From Bryoerythrophyllum caledonicum (taxonomy: Eukaryota > Streptophyta > Bryopsida > Pottiales > Pottiaceae): 64,000 nt of DNA. The translations under genes and the position numbers were made by a program. The stretch spans positions 29,654,668 through 29,718,667 of the forward strand of contig OZ020517.1 of the NCBI GenBank assembly GCA_963971425.1, given 5' to 3'. The notes beneath the pieces are model-generated. The model made no database searches. It was not told where the DNA came from and saw nothing but the letters and a program-made list of their open reading frames with translations. This document shows, piece after piece, positions 1 to 12,465 of this stretch; the first letter of the stretch is position 1; the number at the start of each line of letters is the position of its first letter.

Positions 1-3000
1 CATGTATACTATGCGGAGACTTTAATAGAGATATAGCATTAATCGGACGCCAAAACGGAAACCATAGTACCACTCCCCAAACCGTAGACTACCAATGGCG
101 TCACTTCACAGAAAACTTAAACCTCACTTACATTAAAACCAATACACAATTCTCTAGACAAGGCGGTTACAATTATAGCGATTGGAGTCTAATAGATGGA
201 TTTTATATAAATACCAACAACAATACACAATATACCTCTACAACAAACAAAGATGCTATTCTCAACTCGGACCACACACCTATACATTTACACATTCCAA
301 ATAACACCTTAATTAATAGAACACCCACAATCCTAAACAATGACACTATATGCATACTCAACCCCATTCCAAAAGGCAACTTAGAAAAATTCAACACAAA
401 ATTCTTTGAAGAACAATCCATGCTAATAGACTCCCTCATAAATACTCTTGAAAATAACAATCAACTATCACAAGTACAATGGCAAGAAGCATGTGAAACC
501 CTAGATACACTCATCAAAGAAATCTCCAACACACTAGAACAAACTTGTAGAGCCCATCCAACACCCCAGTTAACAAACAGAACATCTCAGCAAGGACGAT
601 ATCTACCACAAAAACTCTCTAAAACTTGGTAACAACATCTCACTACATACCATGTTATACGAAAAACTATAAGACTTGTAAAAAATAATTCTCAATGGCG
701 CAACCACCCTATATGCAATGAACTACTAACTATACAACATACCCAAATTCCTACCCCACCGCCCCCGGATCTGCCCCACAATACATGGATAAATGAGATT
801 GCACTAATTGCAAAAATTGCCAACATACAAGCCAGAAAAATAACCTCAAAACACACCAAAGATAACATTAAGGAAGCCATCTCAAAATATAGACACATAT
901 ATGAAATGAGCCCTAAGAAAATTAACAGAAAAGTATTTAAGAATCTAGAATCCCCACCACTAAATTGTATCACAGATCAATTTAATAATATTCTAACTAA
1001 CCCCGAAGACATTGCAAATGAAATATTCAACCAACAAACAAAAACCAATAGACCAATAGTACCAACATGTAATTACCAACCACAACATCAAAACAAATGT
1101 ACATGTGCAGTACGCCAATACCCATGGCATGACCTAGATGGATACAGCCTGGACAAAAGAGGCGAACCAGAAATTCCACTACATCAATACCTTAATAGAA
1201 CCACATACGACACATGCATTCAAAATCTTGGTAACAACAAAGCCCCAGGCCCAGACCGCATACCAAACTCAATACTGAAAAACATGCCGCCAAGGTTTCA
1301 TAAATTACTATTCTTATTCTTCTCCCACTGCTATGAACAAAAACAAATACCGACCTCATGGAAATCAAGTGCAACAATTTTACTATACCAAAAAGGTGAC
1401 CCATCTATACTACCCAACCATAGGCCAATTGCACTAGCTAACACAATATACAAACTCTTCACTAGTACCCTTACCTCCATACTATCCTCATACGGTGAAA
1501 AATTCAAAATCTTACACGATAGTCAAAAAGGATTTAGAGCAGAGAGAAGTACCGCCCGACAAATACAAACCATAATAGCCGCACTAGAAGACGCAAAATT
1601 CACTAACCAAGATATATAAATATTATACGTTGACTTTAAAAACGCCTTTGGCTCAATAGACCATGCCCGACTACTAACAATAATGATGGACCTTGGCTAC
1701 CCAAAAGATGCAACTACACTTGCAGGAAACATCTACTCCCAATCATCCACCTACTATATTGGTGAACACTTTGGGAAAACAAAATCTATACCCATACAAA
1801 GAGGAACTATACAAGGGGACACCCTTAGCCCATATCTATTCATTATATTCTTAGAACCACTACTTAGATGGCTAGAAAGAGGCAACAACGGATACACGTT
1901 TAGTACATCACAAGTCACAATAAACTCTGCCGCATATGCAGATGACCTCGCCGTCATAACTAACAAAATCAAACATACACAAATACAACTAAACAAAATT
2001 GATAGATATTGTAAATGGGCCGGTATGGACGAAGGTGTCCCAAAATGTGCCGCTACCGGATGCCCAAAAAAATCCAAATTGAACCCTACCACTTTCAAAG
2101 CCCTAATGTAAGCCTCGAACATCAATTACCGCAATCAACCGACCCCCATACTACACCAAAATGAACCATACATATACTTAGGCACAAACCTTGTTCCCTC
2201 ACTAAAATGGAAAATCCAAATCCACACCACAACGACGAAACTCATGAAACAATGCAAAGAACTAACAACATGCCCAGCCACCATGAAACAAAAAATAAAA
2301 ATGGTTGATACCGTACTACGCCCAGGTGTGGCATACAGTTTCTACAGTGTACCATACTCTATGCCAGCTATCAAAAAACTTGATAAAAAAATAATAGCCA
2401 TACAAAAAACCATATGTGGATTGCCAAAATGTATGTCAAACGCAATAACCCAACTACCACATAATCTATTTGGATTTGAAGCTCTCTCCCTCAAAAACGC
2501 ATACCTCCGATGTATAGGCGAACAATTGCAAAATGCTCTAAACGATAAAGGAAGACTTGGAAAAATTTATAACGGATTAACTCACTATGTCCTTGCCCAA
2601 TATGGTGGCGCCGAAAACATACCGAGAATTAAAAAAAGTGACTGCATAAGATCACCAATAACACGAACATTCTTCTTATTAAAACATATAGCTAAAGCCC
2701 ACCTTAAAAGTACGCTCCCAAACTTCCTCATTAATCCTACAACACTAGAAATACTATGGCGCCAAGAAACACTAAACCATAACTCACTCATAGCCCAACT
2801 CTCCCAAAAGCTTCTACAAAAACTCCTCTCAAAAAACATTTTTGAACTAAACCAAATTACTTTACCTAACGGCACACACATCATGAATAATGAGGATTTC
2901 AAAACCTACCACTTCACCCCATCCAAACTAATAAAAAGTGCCCTAAATGTTGCTAAACAACTATTTTGCCACCCAACATGCCCCACTACATGTCATACTC

Positions 3001-5914
3001 CCTGCAACATACACCCATACTCTCATATACTTAAAGATCCATTCATCACCCACAACAATAACATCATCCCAAGAAATATTCCCACACCAACCAATCCCCC
3101 TAACCCTCCACATACATACCACCCCGGCCCCCCAACATACATTCTCAAAAACCCTACCACATATCCCATTAATAACATCATAAACCATAAACATATCCAA
3201 CACACAGACACAAATAATATAAAAAATACATACACAAAATATTTATGCCAATGGCAACACAATGATAACACATATAATAAATGGCTTCTCCAAAGAGACC
3301 TATTTCCACGACATGATACCAACGCCTCCACACATAACACAGAAAAACTAAAATGATACTACCAAAAATCCAAAACAAAACATACTCGGATATCATCCTA
3401 GCACACCACCCCCAAGAACAATTCTCAGACTCAAGATCCGTAACACCACCCATAGTTATCCCTCTCTTAAACATCCATACAACAGAATGCAACCCCGAAA
3501 AGGATATCCTTACATCCTCAAACACAATCCAAATAAATAATAATCAAGCACATCTATACGAAGAAAATGGCCGACATCTACACACCATCCCCATTACTAG
3601 ACTCCAATGGTTATGGAATCAATATAATATAAAATTACAAACTCCTACAAACATCAAACCAACGACCCAACCCTTTGAAACCGAAATAATCTGGCTATAC
3701 CAAAGATATAAATACCGAATACCAAAAATTGACCATCTAAAAAATGCGCAATACACGATACCCACTCCCATCTTAGACTCATTAATCACATCCTTCAACA
3801 TCGAACAAACATACTTTTCTTCCCCGGTCACATGTTCTACCAAACTAAAAAAGTTCTACTCACCTTATGAAAGAGATAAAATATTCGGATCCCTAGGAAA
3901 GGCCTTTGACTATAAATGGATCGGTAAAGGTATAGCTCACCCCCACAACGAGAAAGATATGGAACAAGCAATACATTGGGCTCGACTTGCCACCAAACAC
4001 GATCCAAATAACACAAATACAATCATCATCACACCGAACAACAATTGGTACCAAAACAACAACCAACATTTAAACCCATTTTCAGATTCCCATATTATTG
4101 CAGTATTTGAGGTAGACACAATACCATACAAAGAACCTACTATCCCACCCGAACTTAAAAAACCCCGAATCGAGCCATCAACATTACAAATACTATGCGT
4201 CCATCATCAAAATCAAACCCTAGGTTCCCTAAAACAACTTGCCGAACTTACCACCATAACAAACAATTTAAACATACACCGAATATACACAAAATTGGCC
4301 CCACCAACACCCATACAAACCCCCGTAAACAAAAGTAAAAACTGGTCCAAACTAAACTATGTCAACAACACATTAAACTACTCCGTCACACCTCCCCCTC
4401 TCTCTGACTACCCAACTCATACTACACCAAAATTTAACCCCGCACACAGTTACTACACTGACGGCTCCTTTAAACCACCAGAACAAATTAGCCTGGGTTC
4501 TTGGCGCAGAGAAAAAGCCGGCTATGGCATATATAATTCTACCAAAGAAATTAAACTAGCCGAAAGACTCCATGGACTACAAAACATCCTCAGAGCAGAA
4601 CTCATGGCCATTCACAAAACACTACAAATCATCACAACAAAATACAAAAATAAACCTACACATATATTCACCGATTGTATAAATGCACTCTACCTACTAA
4701 ACACTCAAATAACACACCCTACCCTTCACAATAGCCACCCCGACCAAACCATATTAACATGAATGGTCCAAATGTTACAAAACCGTACACAAATCACAAC
4801 CCTTCACAAAGTGAGAGCCCATGCTAACATTGACAGCAACGAACAAGCAGACAAACTTGCAAAAGAAGGCCGAGAAAAAACACACAAAAATGCCAAAGAT
4901 CCACACAAACATGCCCATGCCACCCCATACTACTTTCAAAAAGAAGATTGGCCTTCCAAAGAAGATACCCCCGACAAAGGCCCAATTAGATTTTTGGGCA
5001 AATATCTCAAAAAACAAGACCTCTACAACAACCTTGACACAATCTCAGAAAATATTCCTTACATAGAAAAATGGACTAACAATAACGACATAGACAATGA
5101 ACTCTCTACAAACTTCTGGAAAAACCCCATCATCTCAGACTCACAAATAACATGCATCATCAAATTCCGTACTGGTCAATATATGGAAAACGCTCGCAAA
5201 CAACTCTTCTTTGGAATAGAAAGGTTCCCATCCATAACATGCCCCATATGCCCCTCAACGGACCCCGACACATGGCTTCATGTTCTACTCAAATGCCAAA
5301 ACCACCACATACATTCTCTAATTGTTAAAAGGCATAATAAAGCGGTAGGGGAAGTCCGAAAACTAATCACCTCCTACAATAAAGCGAGATGTTTTATACT
5401 AATGAACGCCGGCACTTTTAATAACAATCCACAAGAAAATACGGTCCCCCTTTGGCTACTCCCATGCTCATGTGTGACCCAAAGATGTCATTGCAATGCT
5501 AGGCTCAAACCGGACATCCTATGTGTTAGAGGTTTACCATACAATGATCCGCCACCCGACCACATTAATCAAGACTACACCATTCAATTCATTGAATTCA
5601 CATATTGCAACGATAGATTTTCTCCGGAAACAATCCAAAACAAAATAGACAAATACCAACCCCTCATTGACGACATCATTGCCTTTGGATGGAAGGTAGA
5701 CCCCCTTATTGTTATCACATCTGGCGCTCGTGCCACCACCTTTATCCCATCTATGAAAACTCTAGAAGATACCTTCAAAATACCCATTGAAACAATCAAA
5801 ACCACCTTTAAAAAAATTAACACCATCGCTATTCAATATGCCATGTCCATTTTGCTACATAAACGTAAAATTGAAAACAACCAAGCCCTCCCAGATACTC
5901 AAGATCCCCCTTAA
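1..5914 (+). pseudogene. Family A ORF2 remnant: APE (partial), RT, RNase H, CCHC, REL-like
   Basis: The reading frame matches ORF2 of copy 2 almost residue for residue. Visible motifs are the RT block 'NNKAPGPDRIPNSIL' (about 1231-1275), 'AYADDLA' (about 1933-1953), the RNase H blocks 'YYTDGSF' (about 4453) and 'NEQADKLAKEG' (about 4840), the zinc-finger 'CPICPSTDPDTWLHVLLKC' (5240-5296) and 'KPDILCV' (about 5507). The copy is dead. Against copy 2 it has a 4-base deletion close to the left edge, in-frame stops at 630, 1617, 2109, 3354 and 4760, and a 1-base deletion near 3365 that changes the frame. The C-terminal domains keep all the residues discussed for copy 2, so these domains were conserved until recently. 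Confidence 0.93.
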
Positions 5915-6128
5915 ATGCTTCTCCGCCCAGACTTATCTTGACTGGTTGGTTTTGTGGTTTTGGCGACTTGCTTTGTTAGTTGTTACATTGGTTGTTTGTG
6001 TGCTTGGTTGGTATTTGGTCACCTGTTACATAATGTCTACCCTCGAGAGGAGGAAGTAGTTCCAGTTTACTAATTCCTTGTCCGGTGGGCATGGTCTTAG
6101 TAGTGGAACAAACAAACACTTTATTCAC

Positions 6129-6165
6129 ATCGGCTCCTTCGGAGACCGACGTTCTTCTTCTTCTT
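6129..6165 (+). other. Family A 3'-terminal stem-loop and (TTC)n tail, copy 1
   Basis: Bases 6129-6152 can fold into a short hairpin with a CTCC/GGAG inner stem, a TTC loop, one bulged A, and an outer CGG/CCG stem. GTTCTTCTTCTTCTT follows directly. The same structure ends copies 2 and 3 with different but still pairing bases, so it is probably the 3' signal recognised by the element's reverse transcriptase. That role is inference from other LINEs with 3' stem-loops. Confidence 0.7.
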
Positions 6166-7480
6166 GTCGTAGCAATCTACCTACGGAGTTAGGCATTGAA
6201 CTTCCTTAAAATGCTTTATTAACACTCACAAGAATGTGGTTTCTGGAAAACCTTCTACACAATTTATTTTTTCTATTAAATCAAAACCCTATTGAGAGAG
6301 CCGATATCAACTATTAATATAATCTAGCCAAATTACAATTTCATCCACTACGGATGAAAATATTCAGAGGATGGAAAAGCAGTCCGTGGTTGAAAAAACA
6401 CTCTCTGGACAAAAAACAATCTCCAGAAGAAAAATCGTCTGCGAATGACTATTGCTAAGTGTTAAGAATCATCACGAACACTATTAAGAAACACTTAATG
6501 TTTGTAACCCGCTCCTTCTTTAGTCTTCCAATATTTTTTTAAATGAGTCTTTTTCTAAATATTAAAAAATATAGAAAATTCATTAAAGTGGTTGTTATTA
6601 TGTTATAATGCATTGCAAAACAAGCGCAAACCACTATTAAACTTCTATAGATGCAAACTAGCGATTGGCGCTTGCTTTGCAACGCATTAGTCCAACCATT
6701 GTAATGTAGTTTAATATTATATTTAGTTTTTCAAAATTTCATCCGCAGTCTAATTTTCATCCGCTACGAATGTTTTCATCCGCTGCAAACATTTAAACCG
6801 CAGTCTGATTTTCATCCGCATTCTGATTTTTCATCCGCAGTTTTTTTTTCATCCGCAGCCTGTTTTTAATTCGTTGCGTTGTTTTTCATCCGCTGCGAGA
6901 TTTTTCTTCCGCCGCATAGAATTTCATCCACAGTGGGTGAAACTGTTTTTTTGGCAGAATTAACTTAACAGCGAGTTAATAACTTCCAAAATATTCATTT
7001 TTTTGGAATTCCGACTTCAGATTTGGGCTTTTAGGTGCATTTTCATCTAGCAGGTAAGCAAAAATATTAGTACAAAAGTTTTGAAAGTTTGACATTTTGG
7101 AGTGTATTTAAAAATAACATTTTAGGGACTAAACTTTGGATGTAGATTATGGCTAGAGAATATGTTCATCACATTCGATCTCATGCATGTTTTTTGTGTG
7201 TTAGTGTTGGTTGTGTTTTCAAATTTGTTATATGTGGCGATATTCATTTACAAGACATGTAAGGTGTCTCGTTTGAAATCTCATTTGAAACAATAATATG
7301 ATGATGGACACGGAAAGAATACAATTGGATGGAAGGGGACGTCGCCAAAGCGTGCATGAATCCTAAACATGCAAAGTTTGAATCAAACTTTTAACTTTTC
7401 TATGTACCTGATTTAGGTGTAAATATTTAGAAGAATGTACATGACAATGTCATGGAAAACCTCATGAGAAACGATGTTTT
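6166..7480. repeat. Intergenic stretch with degenerate TTTCATCCGC tandem repeat
   Basis: No gene is recognised. At about 6735-6935 a short motif, TTTTCATCCGC(A/T)G, recurs at least ten times at irregular 15-25 base spacing with decayed variants (for example TTTCTTCCGCCGC). Single related copies occur near 6340. This is a degenerate minisatellite. The flanking 6166-6735 and 6935-7480 are AT-rich with only short open frames. Confidence 0.6.
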
Positions 7481-7489
7481 TCACCGTTC

Positions 7490-8140
7490 CCTTGAAAAAA
7501 CAAGTCTTCTCTTTATTGAAAATTTTAAAAATAGCATACCAACCCAAGTCAAACATTTTCACACATTGTCACTCATTGTCGGGCGAGGTACCAAAAGATC
7601 TTATTAATTTTCACATAAAACCTACATATCTTTGTATTTCTTACATTTTATTTTCTCTACATTAATATGTGGTGTAAACCTTCTTATTGACCATTCGGAT
7701 TAGTAATCCAAAACACATTAAGTTCACAAGAAAAAAAAGTTTGAATTGGCAAAGTTTGAACCTATACTACTTCCATGGTTGTTTTGAATACGCTACACCT
7801 GTCCTCTACCTCAAAAAATTGTTGTCTAAGGAACTAACATCATGCTTAAGGTAGTGGATTTAGACCTTGTGTAGTTCAAAATTTTGACACCAGGTAAAGT
7901 CAAAGTCTGCGGATCCACTAAACGTAGTGAAGACCCTAAACCATTTGCTTCACTTCACACACTATAATCTTTCAATCTGTGCGGTCAAAGTTTTTGAAAT
8001 TTTGTAAACATATTTTTTAATAAGTCTTAATTGAGATCCATCGGTCAGAACTAGAAATCAAACTTTTGGTTTCCTTCTATGGTCATTGCACTAGAATCCA
8101 ACAACTTTGAAGTGTTTTCGGTGCAAAACTGTCACAATAT
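7490..8140 (+). repeat. Unclassified dispersed repeat 'R7', copy a
   Basis: This stretch is strongly similar to 61300-61940. One example is the shared run from 'AGCATACCAACCCAAGTC' through 'ACATTGTCACTCATTGTC', and others are 'TAATCTTTCAATC' and 'GCGGTCAAAGTTT'. More diverged copies lie at 8330-8590, 62785-63275 and, inverted, 63300-63990. It has no clear coding capacity, no visible terminal repeats and no recognisable transposase, so I cannot assign a class. Confidence 0.7.
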
Positions 8141-8329
8141 TTTTGGGGATATAGGAGACATGTTGTATGAGTAGGGAGTCGGGCCTGAGGAGGCGTTTTA
8201 AATGGGGGTAATTTCTATAAATGCTAAATTATATTCAAGAAACATAAAATGGTTGAGGTTATGTATGATTTAGTGCCATGGGCACTATGATCTATCCCAA
8301 AAATTCGAACCCAAACTCGTAAAATTTGA

Positions 8330-8590
8330 TATACGTCTTCTCTACATAAAACCTAGAGATCATCATATTTTACACATTTTTCTTTTTCAACAACATGTAG
8401 TGAACACTGAAAACCTTCCTAAACCTAGGTTTGGATTATCATTTGAAATCTAATTTAGTTTACAAAAAACTAAAACGTGGAATGGCAATTTTTAAACTCC
8501 AGTATTTGCGCACTTGATTTGAATATGCTACAGTTCTTTTCTACCTCTAAAAATTGGTGTGTAGGGAAATATCATCATAAGGTTGGATTT
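8330..8590 (+). repeat. R7 repeat, partial copy b
   Basis: A partial, diverged copy of the same repeat. It shares 'ACATAAAACCTAGAGATC', 'TTGAATATGCTACA' and 'TCTAAAAATTGGTGTGTAGG' in the same order as the copies at 61.4-61.6 kb and 63.0-63.2 kb. It follows copy a in direct orientation after about 190 unrelated bases. Confidence 0.6.
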
Positions 8591-8881
8591 GGATATTTTC
8601 AGATCATTTAAAAAAAATTCTGAATTACAAGAAATTTGAAATAGAACACATTGATAAGTTAAAAAATCGGAACTATGCCACAACCTAAACCATACAAAAT
8701 TCAAAAAATGTCGGTCTTTGCACGGCTATATGAAATAAGGATTTTTTACTTCTTGTGCCCAAATTTGAAAGGCATGCAATACATATTAATCTAAGACTAT
8801 TGCTATAGTCACTTTAAAATGTGCATGCTATCTAGTATAGTCTAATAATGCCGAAAGGAATAAAGTAAAACCTATGTATTA

Positions 8882-10348
8882 CTAATACGTTGACCGATAA
8901 TGCTCATGAGGCGTGGGCCAATTGTATGTGTCGCTGAAGCATGTAATGATATGAAACAACCCTCCAGCGCTTTCTCGGTTTTCGTTGCAGACTCTCTCCA
9001 TGTACATATGAAATGTATCCGCAAATTCTTGATTTGAGAATACTACGGAACTCCGAGATTCTCGTTGCAGATTCTCGTAGTCTATGGACATTATCCGCGC
9101 GTTGATTCGTTGCGCGATTTGGGCCGTAGCGAACTCCTCCGAAGCCATCGATAACTTCGGAATCATTTGCACATCCGCATCTGGTTTGTGCAAGTACGCA
9201 ACCCGCGGATCCACCTACCATCGCTTTCGCAGAGTCTCGGCCATTTCTTCACGTTTTGTGAATGTGTAAAAAGACTGCATTGGTTCGTTAACCTTCGTGG
9301 TCATGCCCCAATCGCATACTCCAATATACACTCGCGATTCATCTGGAGGGAAGTGGAGGAGGATATTATCCGGAGACAAGTCATTGTGGAGATTGTTCAT
9401 AATGCACAACAACACCCATGCAAGCTCGGTCCGTTTTTTGCAAAAACAAACCAACTGTTGAACTTGAATAATCTCATCATCGGGGAATCTCCCATAGTTC
9501 AAATGTGTGATGACATCGTCATCAAACTAGATATCCCGGTTCAACATCTCTCGAATTGTCCCGCGATACCACCAATACGCATATCCTTCGAACTTGTCCG
9601 GATGAATGGCCACGAAATGGATGACACCCGGATGTGGAATCCTCACCGCCATCGACTCGTTCTGATGCTCCACTTTTGCCAAATCCGGCCATGTCTCCGA
9701 TTGGTTGGACAATTTGGCGGCAAATTCCCAGAATGATTCAATGCCCGGAGCGCCCTCAATGCGGACTTTGCGAATGGTGGTGTATCCACCTCTCCTGTTC
9801 GCATTGTCCATTCGTATAACCGCGGCTGTTGGCGGAATGGCAATGAGATGGGCTTTACGCAGCAGGTCTTCTTGGTGCCCCTCTATTGAGTTCCACCATC
9901 CCACGGAGCCACGCCGGTTTCGATTCTTGGTGAATGGCTTCATCTGGGCCACGAACAAATCCGCCTTCAAGAGCACGTCGTTGAAAAGTTCATCCGTCAC
10001 GCGATTGAACCTCCCAAACTTGGTCAACAAGTTCTTGGCATTTCAGAGTGAATCGTGCACTCTGGCATCCAAAAACTTCAAAAACCCACGCTTCTGGGTC
10101 TCTGTATTCCACATCGGGGCTTGAAGCGCGTCCATCATATGCTGTTGCGTGTCCGTCCGGAACTTCTCGAGGCCTTCATCTCTATATCTGACGTACTTGC
10201 TCTCCAATGATCGAATAGAATTTTCCTCATAGAATCTGACGGTCACTTCTATGAGGAAATTCTTGCAAGCCTCAGATGGAACGTCGTGGATTGGATGAAG
10301 TTTTACTCCGAAGTCCGCCACCTTCTGCTTCTTCTTGTCCTTCGGCAT
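8882..10348 (-). pseudogene. Intronless protein-kinase-fold pseudogene
   Basis: One minus-strand frame stays readable from an ATG at 10348 (MPKDKKKQKV) to a stop at 8882, about 488 codons, but is broken by three in-frame stop codons and no frame change. The protein has kinase-like features. There is an N-lobe strand 'GGYTTIRKVRI' followed by 'EFAAK', which may hold the ATP-binding lysine. A hinge-like region follows, then a catalytic loop 'LHNDLSPDNILL' (HxDxxxxN, near 9365-9390, with N in place of R of HRD), and 'CDWGM' in place of DFG. The first ~110 residues (to about 10045) match nothing I recognise. Lack of introns suggests a retrocopy or a naturally intronless family. It diverges from the plus-strand gene at 10756 across a GC-rich spacer. 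No kinase family can be named. Confidence 0.62.
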
Positions 10349-10439
10349 CTTCTTAAACCCGCCGCCATTCGAAGTTTCTGGATCGTCAGATTCGACGAAG
10401 TGCCACGCGGCGAGATCGGAGCCTTGAAAATGCGACAGG

Positions 10440-10745
10440 TCGTCCGATTGGTCCCTGCGGTCGGAGCGATTGGACGGCACCTTGGCCGTCCGCCTGATCG
10501 GACTGCCGGTGGACTGATCGTACGGCCGCAATTTGATCGTGCAAGCGCACGACGGCCGTCCGATCAAGCCGACGGCTTTAGGGCCGTCCGATCGGACGGC
10601 GGTGGTGGCGGTCGGCCTCATGGCCATCCGCCACCCTATAAAAGGCCGTCCGTAAAAGCATTTTACCCCCCCCCGGACGCTGCGTCTGACGTGACGTCAG
10701 GACGTCCTCGTCCTAGGACGTCCTAGGACACTCTCAAACCCCCAA
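10440..10745. repeat. GC-rich short-motif repeat with TATA box between divergent genes
   Basis: The motif GGCCGTCCG and its complement CGGACGGCC recur about ten times in both orientations between 10440 and 10655. GACGTC and CCTAGGACGTCC motifs repeat at 10690-10750. A TATAAAA box lies at 10637-10643 on the plus strand. The block separates the minus-strand kinase pseudogene from the plus-strand gene, so it may be a bidirectional promoter. The sequence shows only composition, repeats and the TATA match. Confidence 0.5.
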
Positions 10746-10755
10746 GGACGTCGGA

Positions 10756-12465
10756 TTGGTAACCCTGAGGAAGGCTAAAGGCAAGTCTGCTGCGGACGAT
10801 GACTTGGAAGAGGAGGATGATCTTCAGGTAATAGAGGAATCAAGATCTCCCGAGTCCTCCATCTGGGAACATAGAGTCGCCAGCGTTGCTCTAGACGTCT
10901 CGACACCAGCTTGCGTCACTCTGTTGGATGATAGGCCTCTGGAGGTTGAAGTATCACTACAAAAGGAGATCCCCGTACGCCCTAGGACAGAGCCAACACC
11001 AGCGGAGGATTCAGATGCTACTCCCTTAATTTTTCGGCGTATGCAGCCTCTTCGATCTCTCAAGTCATCCGCTCTTAATCCTACAGTGTCCGTTACGCAC
11101 TCCCACTCCACATCCACGAGGGTGCCGCTCGACGATCCGACCTCGAGTCTCAACATCACCCCTTTGAGTCACACGAACCCTGGTGGTGCAGATCCAACGT
11201 CGACACAACTTATCATGAACGAGTCAATGTCACGTGATGTTTCGAACCAGATCTCAGACTTTGTCACTGATTGCAATGACGGGAAGACTTGCGTACTGCG
11301 AGGGAATGTTGTTTAGAAGGGGCAAAGGGTGGACCATGACGATGGCGATTTGTTTTTAATGTTTTCTTATCATGGTCTTGTCCTTATCAGATGATAAAGA
11401 CAAGACCATGCAGATCTTTAAGGCGCACTTCGAGGGATTTGGATTCAAGATCATGAAAGAGTGAGTCGGTGTGAACAGACTGCCAGAAAGATCCGCTGCT
11501 GCGGCTTCAGGGACCGCCAACTTGTTCAAGGTTGTGCTTCTTGTGCGTGCTAACTCTGTTCAAGGTCCAGTCAAAGCATACCGCAAATCAACTTCCGTTT
11601 TCGAAAGCATCCGACGCTTGAAGAGCTCTCACTGGATATTGTTGGGAGTGATGCCATCCTCAATTTTGTGAGTAAGGAGACACTCACTCGAATTGCTGAT
11701 CGGGTGTGGCGTGGAGCAAAGGAACGTGGTCTGCACTTCTACACGTCGTTGATTCTATCTATATCAGACAAAGGGGACGTCGTAGTTGACATTACCGCCG
11801 CTACAGGTGCGCCTAAGAATTCCTCCATTTTTTTTTTTCATTTCAATCCCGCTCGTGTTCACTATGTCTGTTCTTTTTTCAGGAAACTCTATTCGAGTCT
11901 ACAAGGATCACGGCCGTCACATCGTTGTGTTGGAGGCCGATGCGGAGGTATTTGAGGCTGTTCTGAAGCCTCTCACTATCCAAGTCCCTGCGATGCGCGT
12001 CAAAGACCACATGGATGTATCTGACAACGAGTCTGACCAGTTGACTCTACCCTCCGACATACCAAGTGTCATTCCAGATGCTGCCGACATGGACTTCGAG
12101 CCCCCCCCCAAAGCGTGCCAAACAATCGAAGCCGTAAGTAGGTGAAACTCAACGGTACCTTCACCAAGAACGTTATTGATGTCATAATTTTCTTCTTTAT
12201 CTCGGCATCGATTTTCATAGACTCTTCTTTTGACTGCAGACGTCATTTCTCTGTAACTCAAAGTCCCGAACGTTTTCCTTTCTTGCCCGTGTATGTGCGG
12301 GATATGGCCAATGCACTAGCGGCTTCCAATTCCCCACCTGCTTCTCGTCATAGAAGGCAGCATTTTGATCCAGCAGTTTATAAATTTCTAGACATTCAGG
12401 CCGAGGAAGACAATGACTTTGACACTCTCTATGGGTCAGATACATGCTCTGCAAGCGAATCTTAG
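10756..12465 (+). CDS. Unrecognised intron-containing gene or gene remnant
   Basis: The open frame at 10756-11316 begins without an ATG in frame (the first in-frame ATG is near 11041). It encodes an acidic, Ser/Thr/Pro-rich segment. After an unresolved part (11317-11600), a better frame reads 'HPTLEELSLDIVGSDAIL' and 'RIADRVWRGAKERGLHFY' up to about 11804. A good intron follows (donor AG/GTGCGC near 11805, acceptor TTTTTTCAG at 11882). The next exon carries 'IVVLEADAEVFEAVLKPL', then a second intron runs from GTAAGTA at about 12130 to GACTGCAG at about 12240. The last exon ends at 12465. No domain is recognised. The 5' exon structure is uncertain and the gene may be broken. A TATA box lies 119 bases upstream. 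Confidence 0.4.

Larger units (their letters stand above)
1..6165 (+). mobile_element. Family A LINE, copy 1 (5' part lies outside the window)
   Basis: The left part of the window is the 3' two-thirds of a non-LTR retrotransposon that enters already inside its APE endonuclease domain. It runs through reverse transcriptase, RNase H and the C-terminal zinc-finger and REL-like region to a stop at 5914. A 3' UTR of about 250 bases follows, with a short stem-loop near 6129-6152 and a (TTC)n tail ending near 6165. It is collinear with copy 2 (38000-44166) and shares long identical stretches with it, so the copies are recent relatives. No LTR is present, as expected for a LINE. The 5' end and 5' target duplication cannot be seen. 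Confidence 0.95.

Noticed and set aside
8882-10348. Recoded or edited stops giving a functional kinase
   Set aside because: Three stops in a frame with degenerate kinase motifs are more simply explained by decay. Organelle-type editing of stops is not expected for nuclear transcripts.
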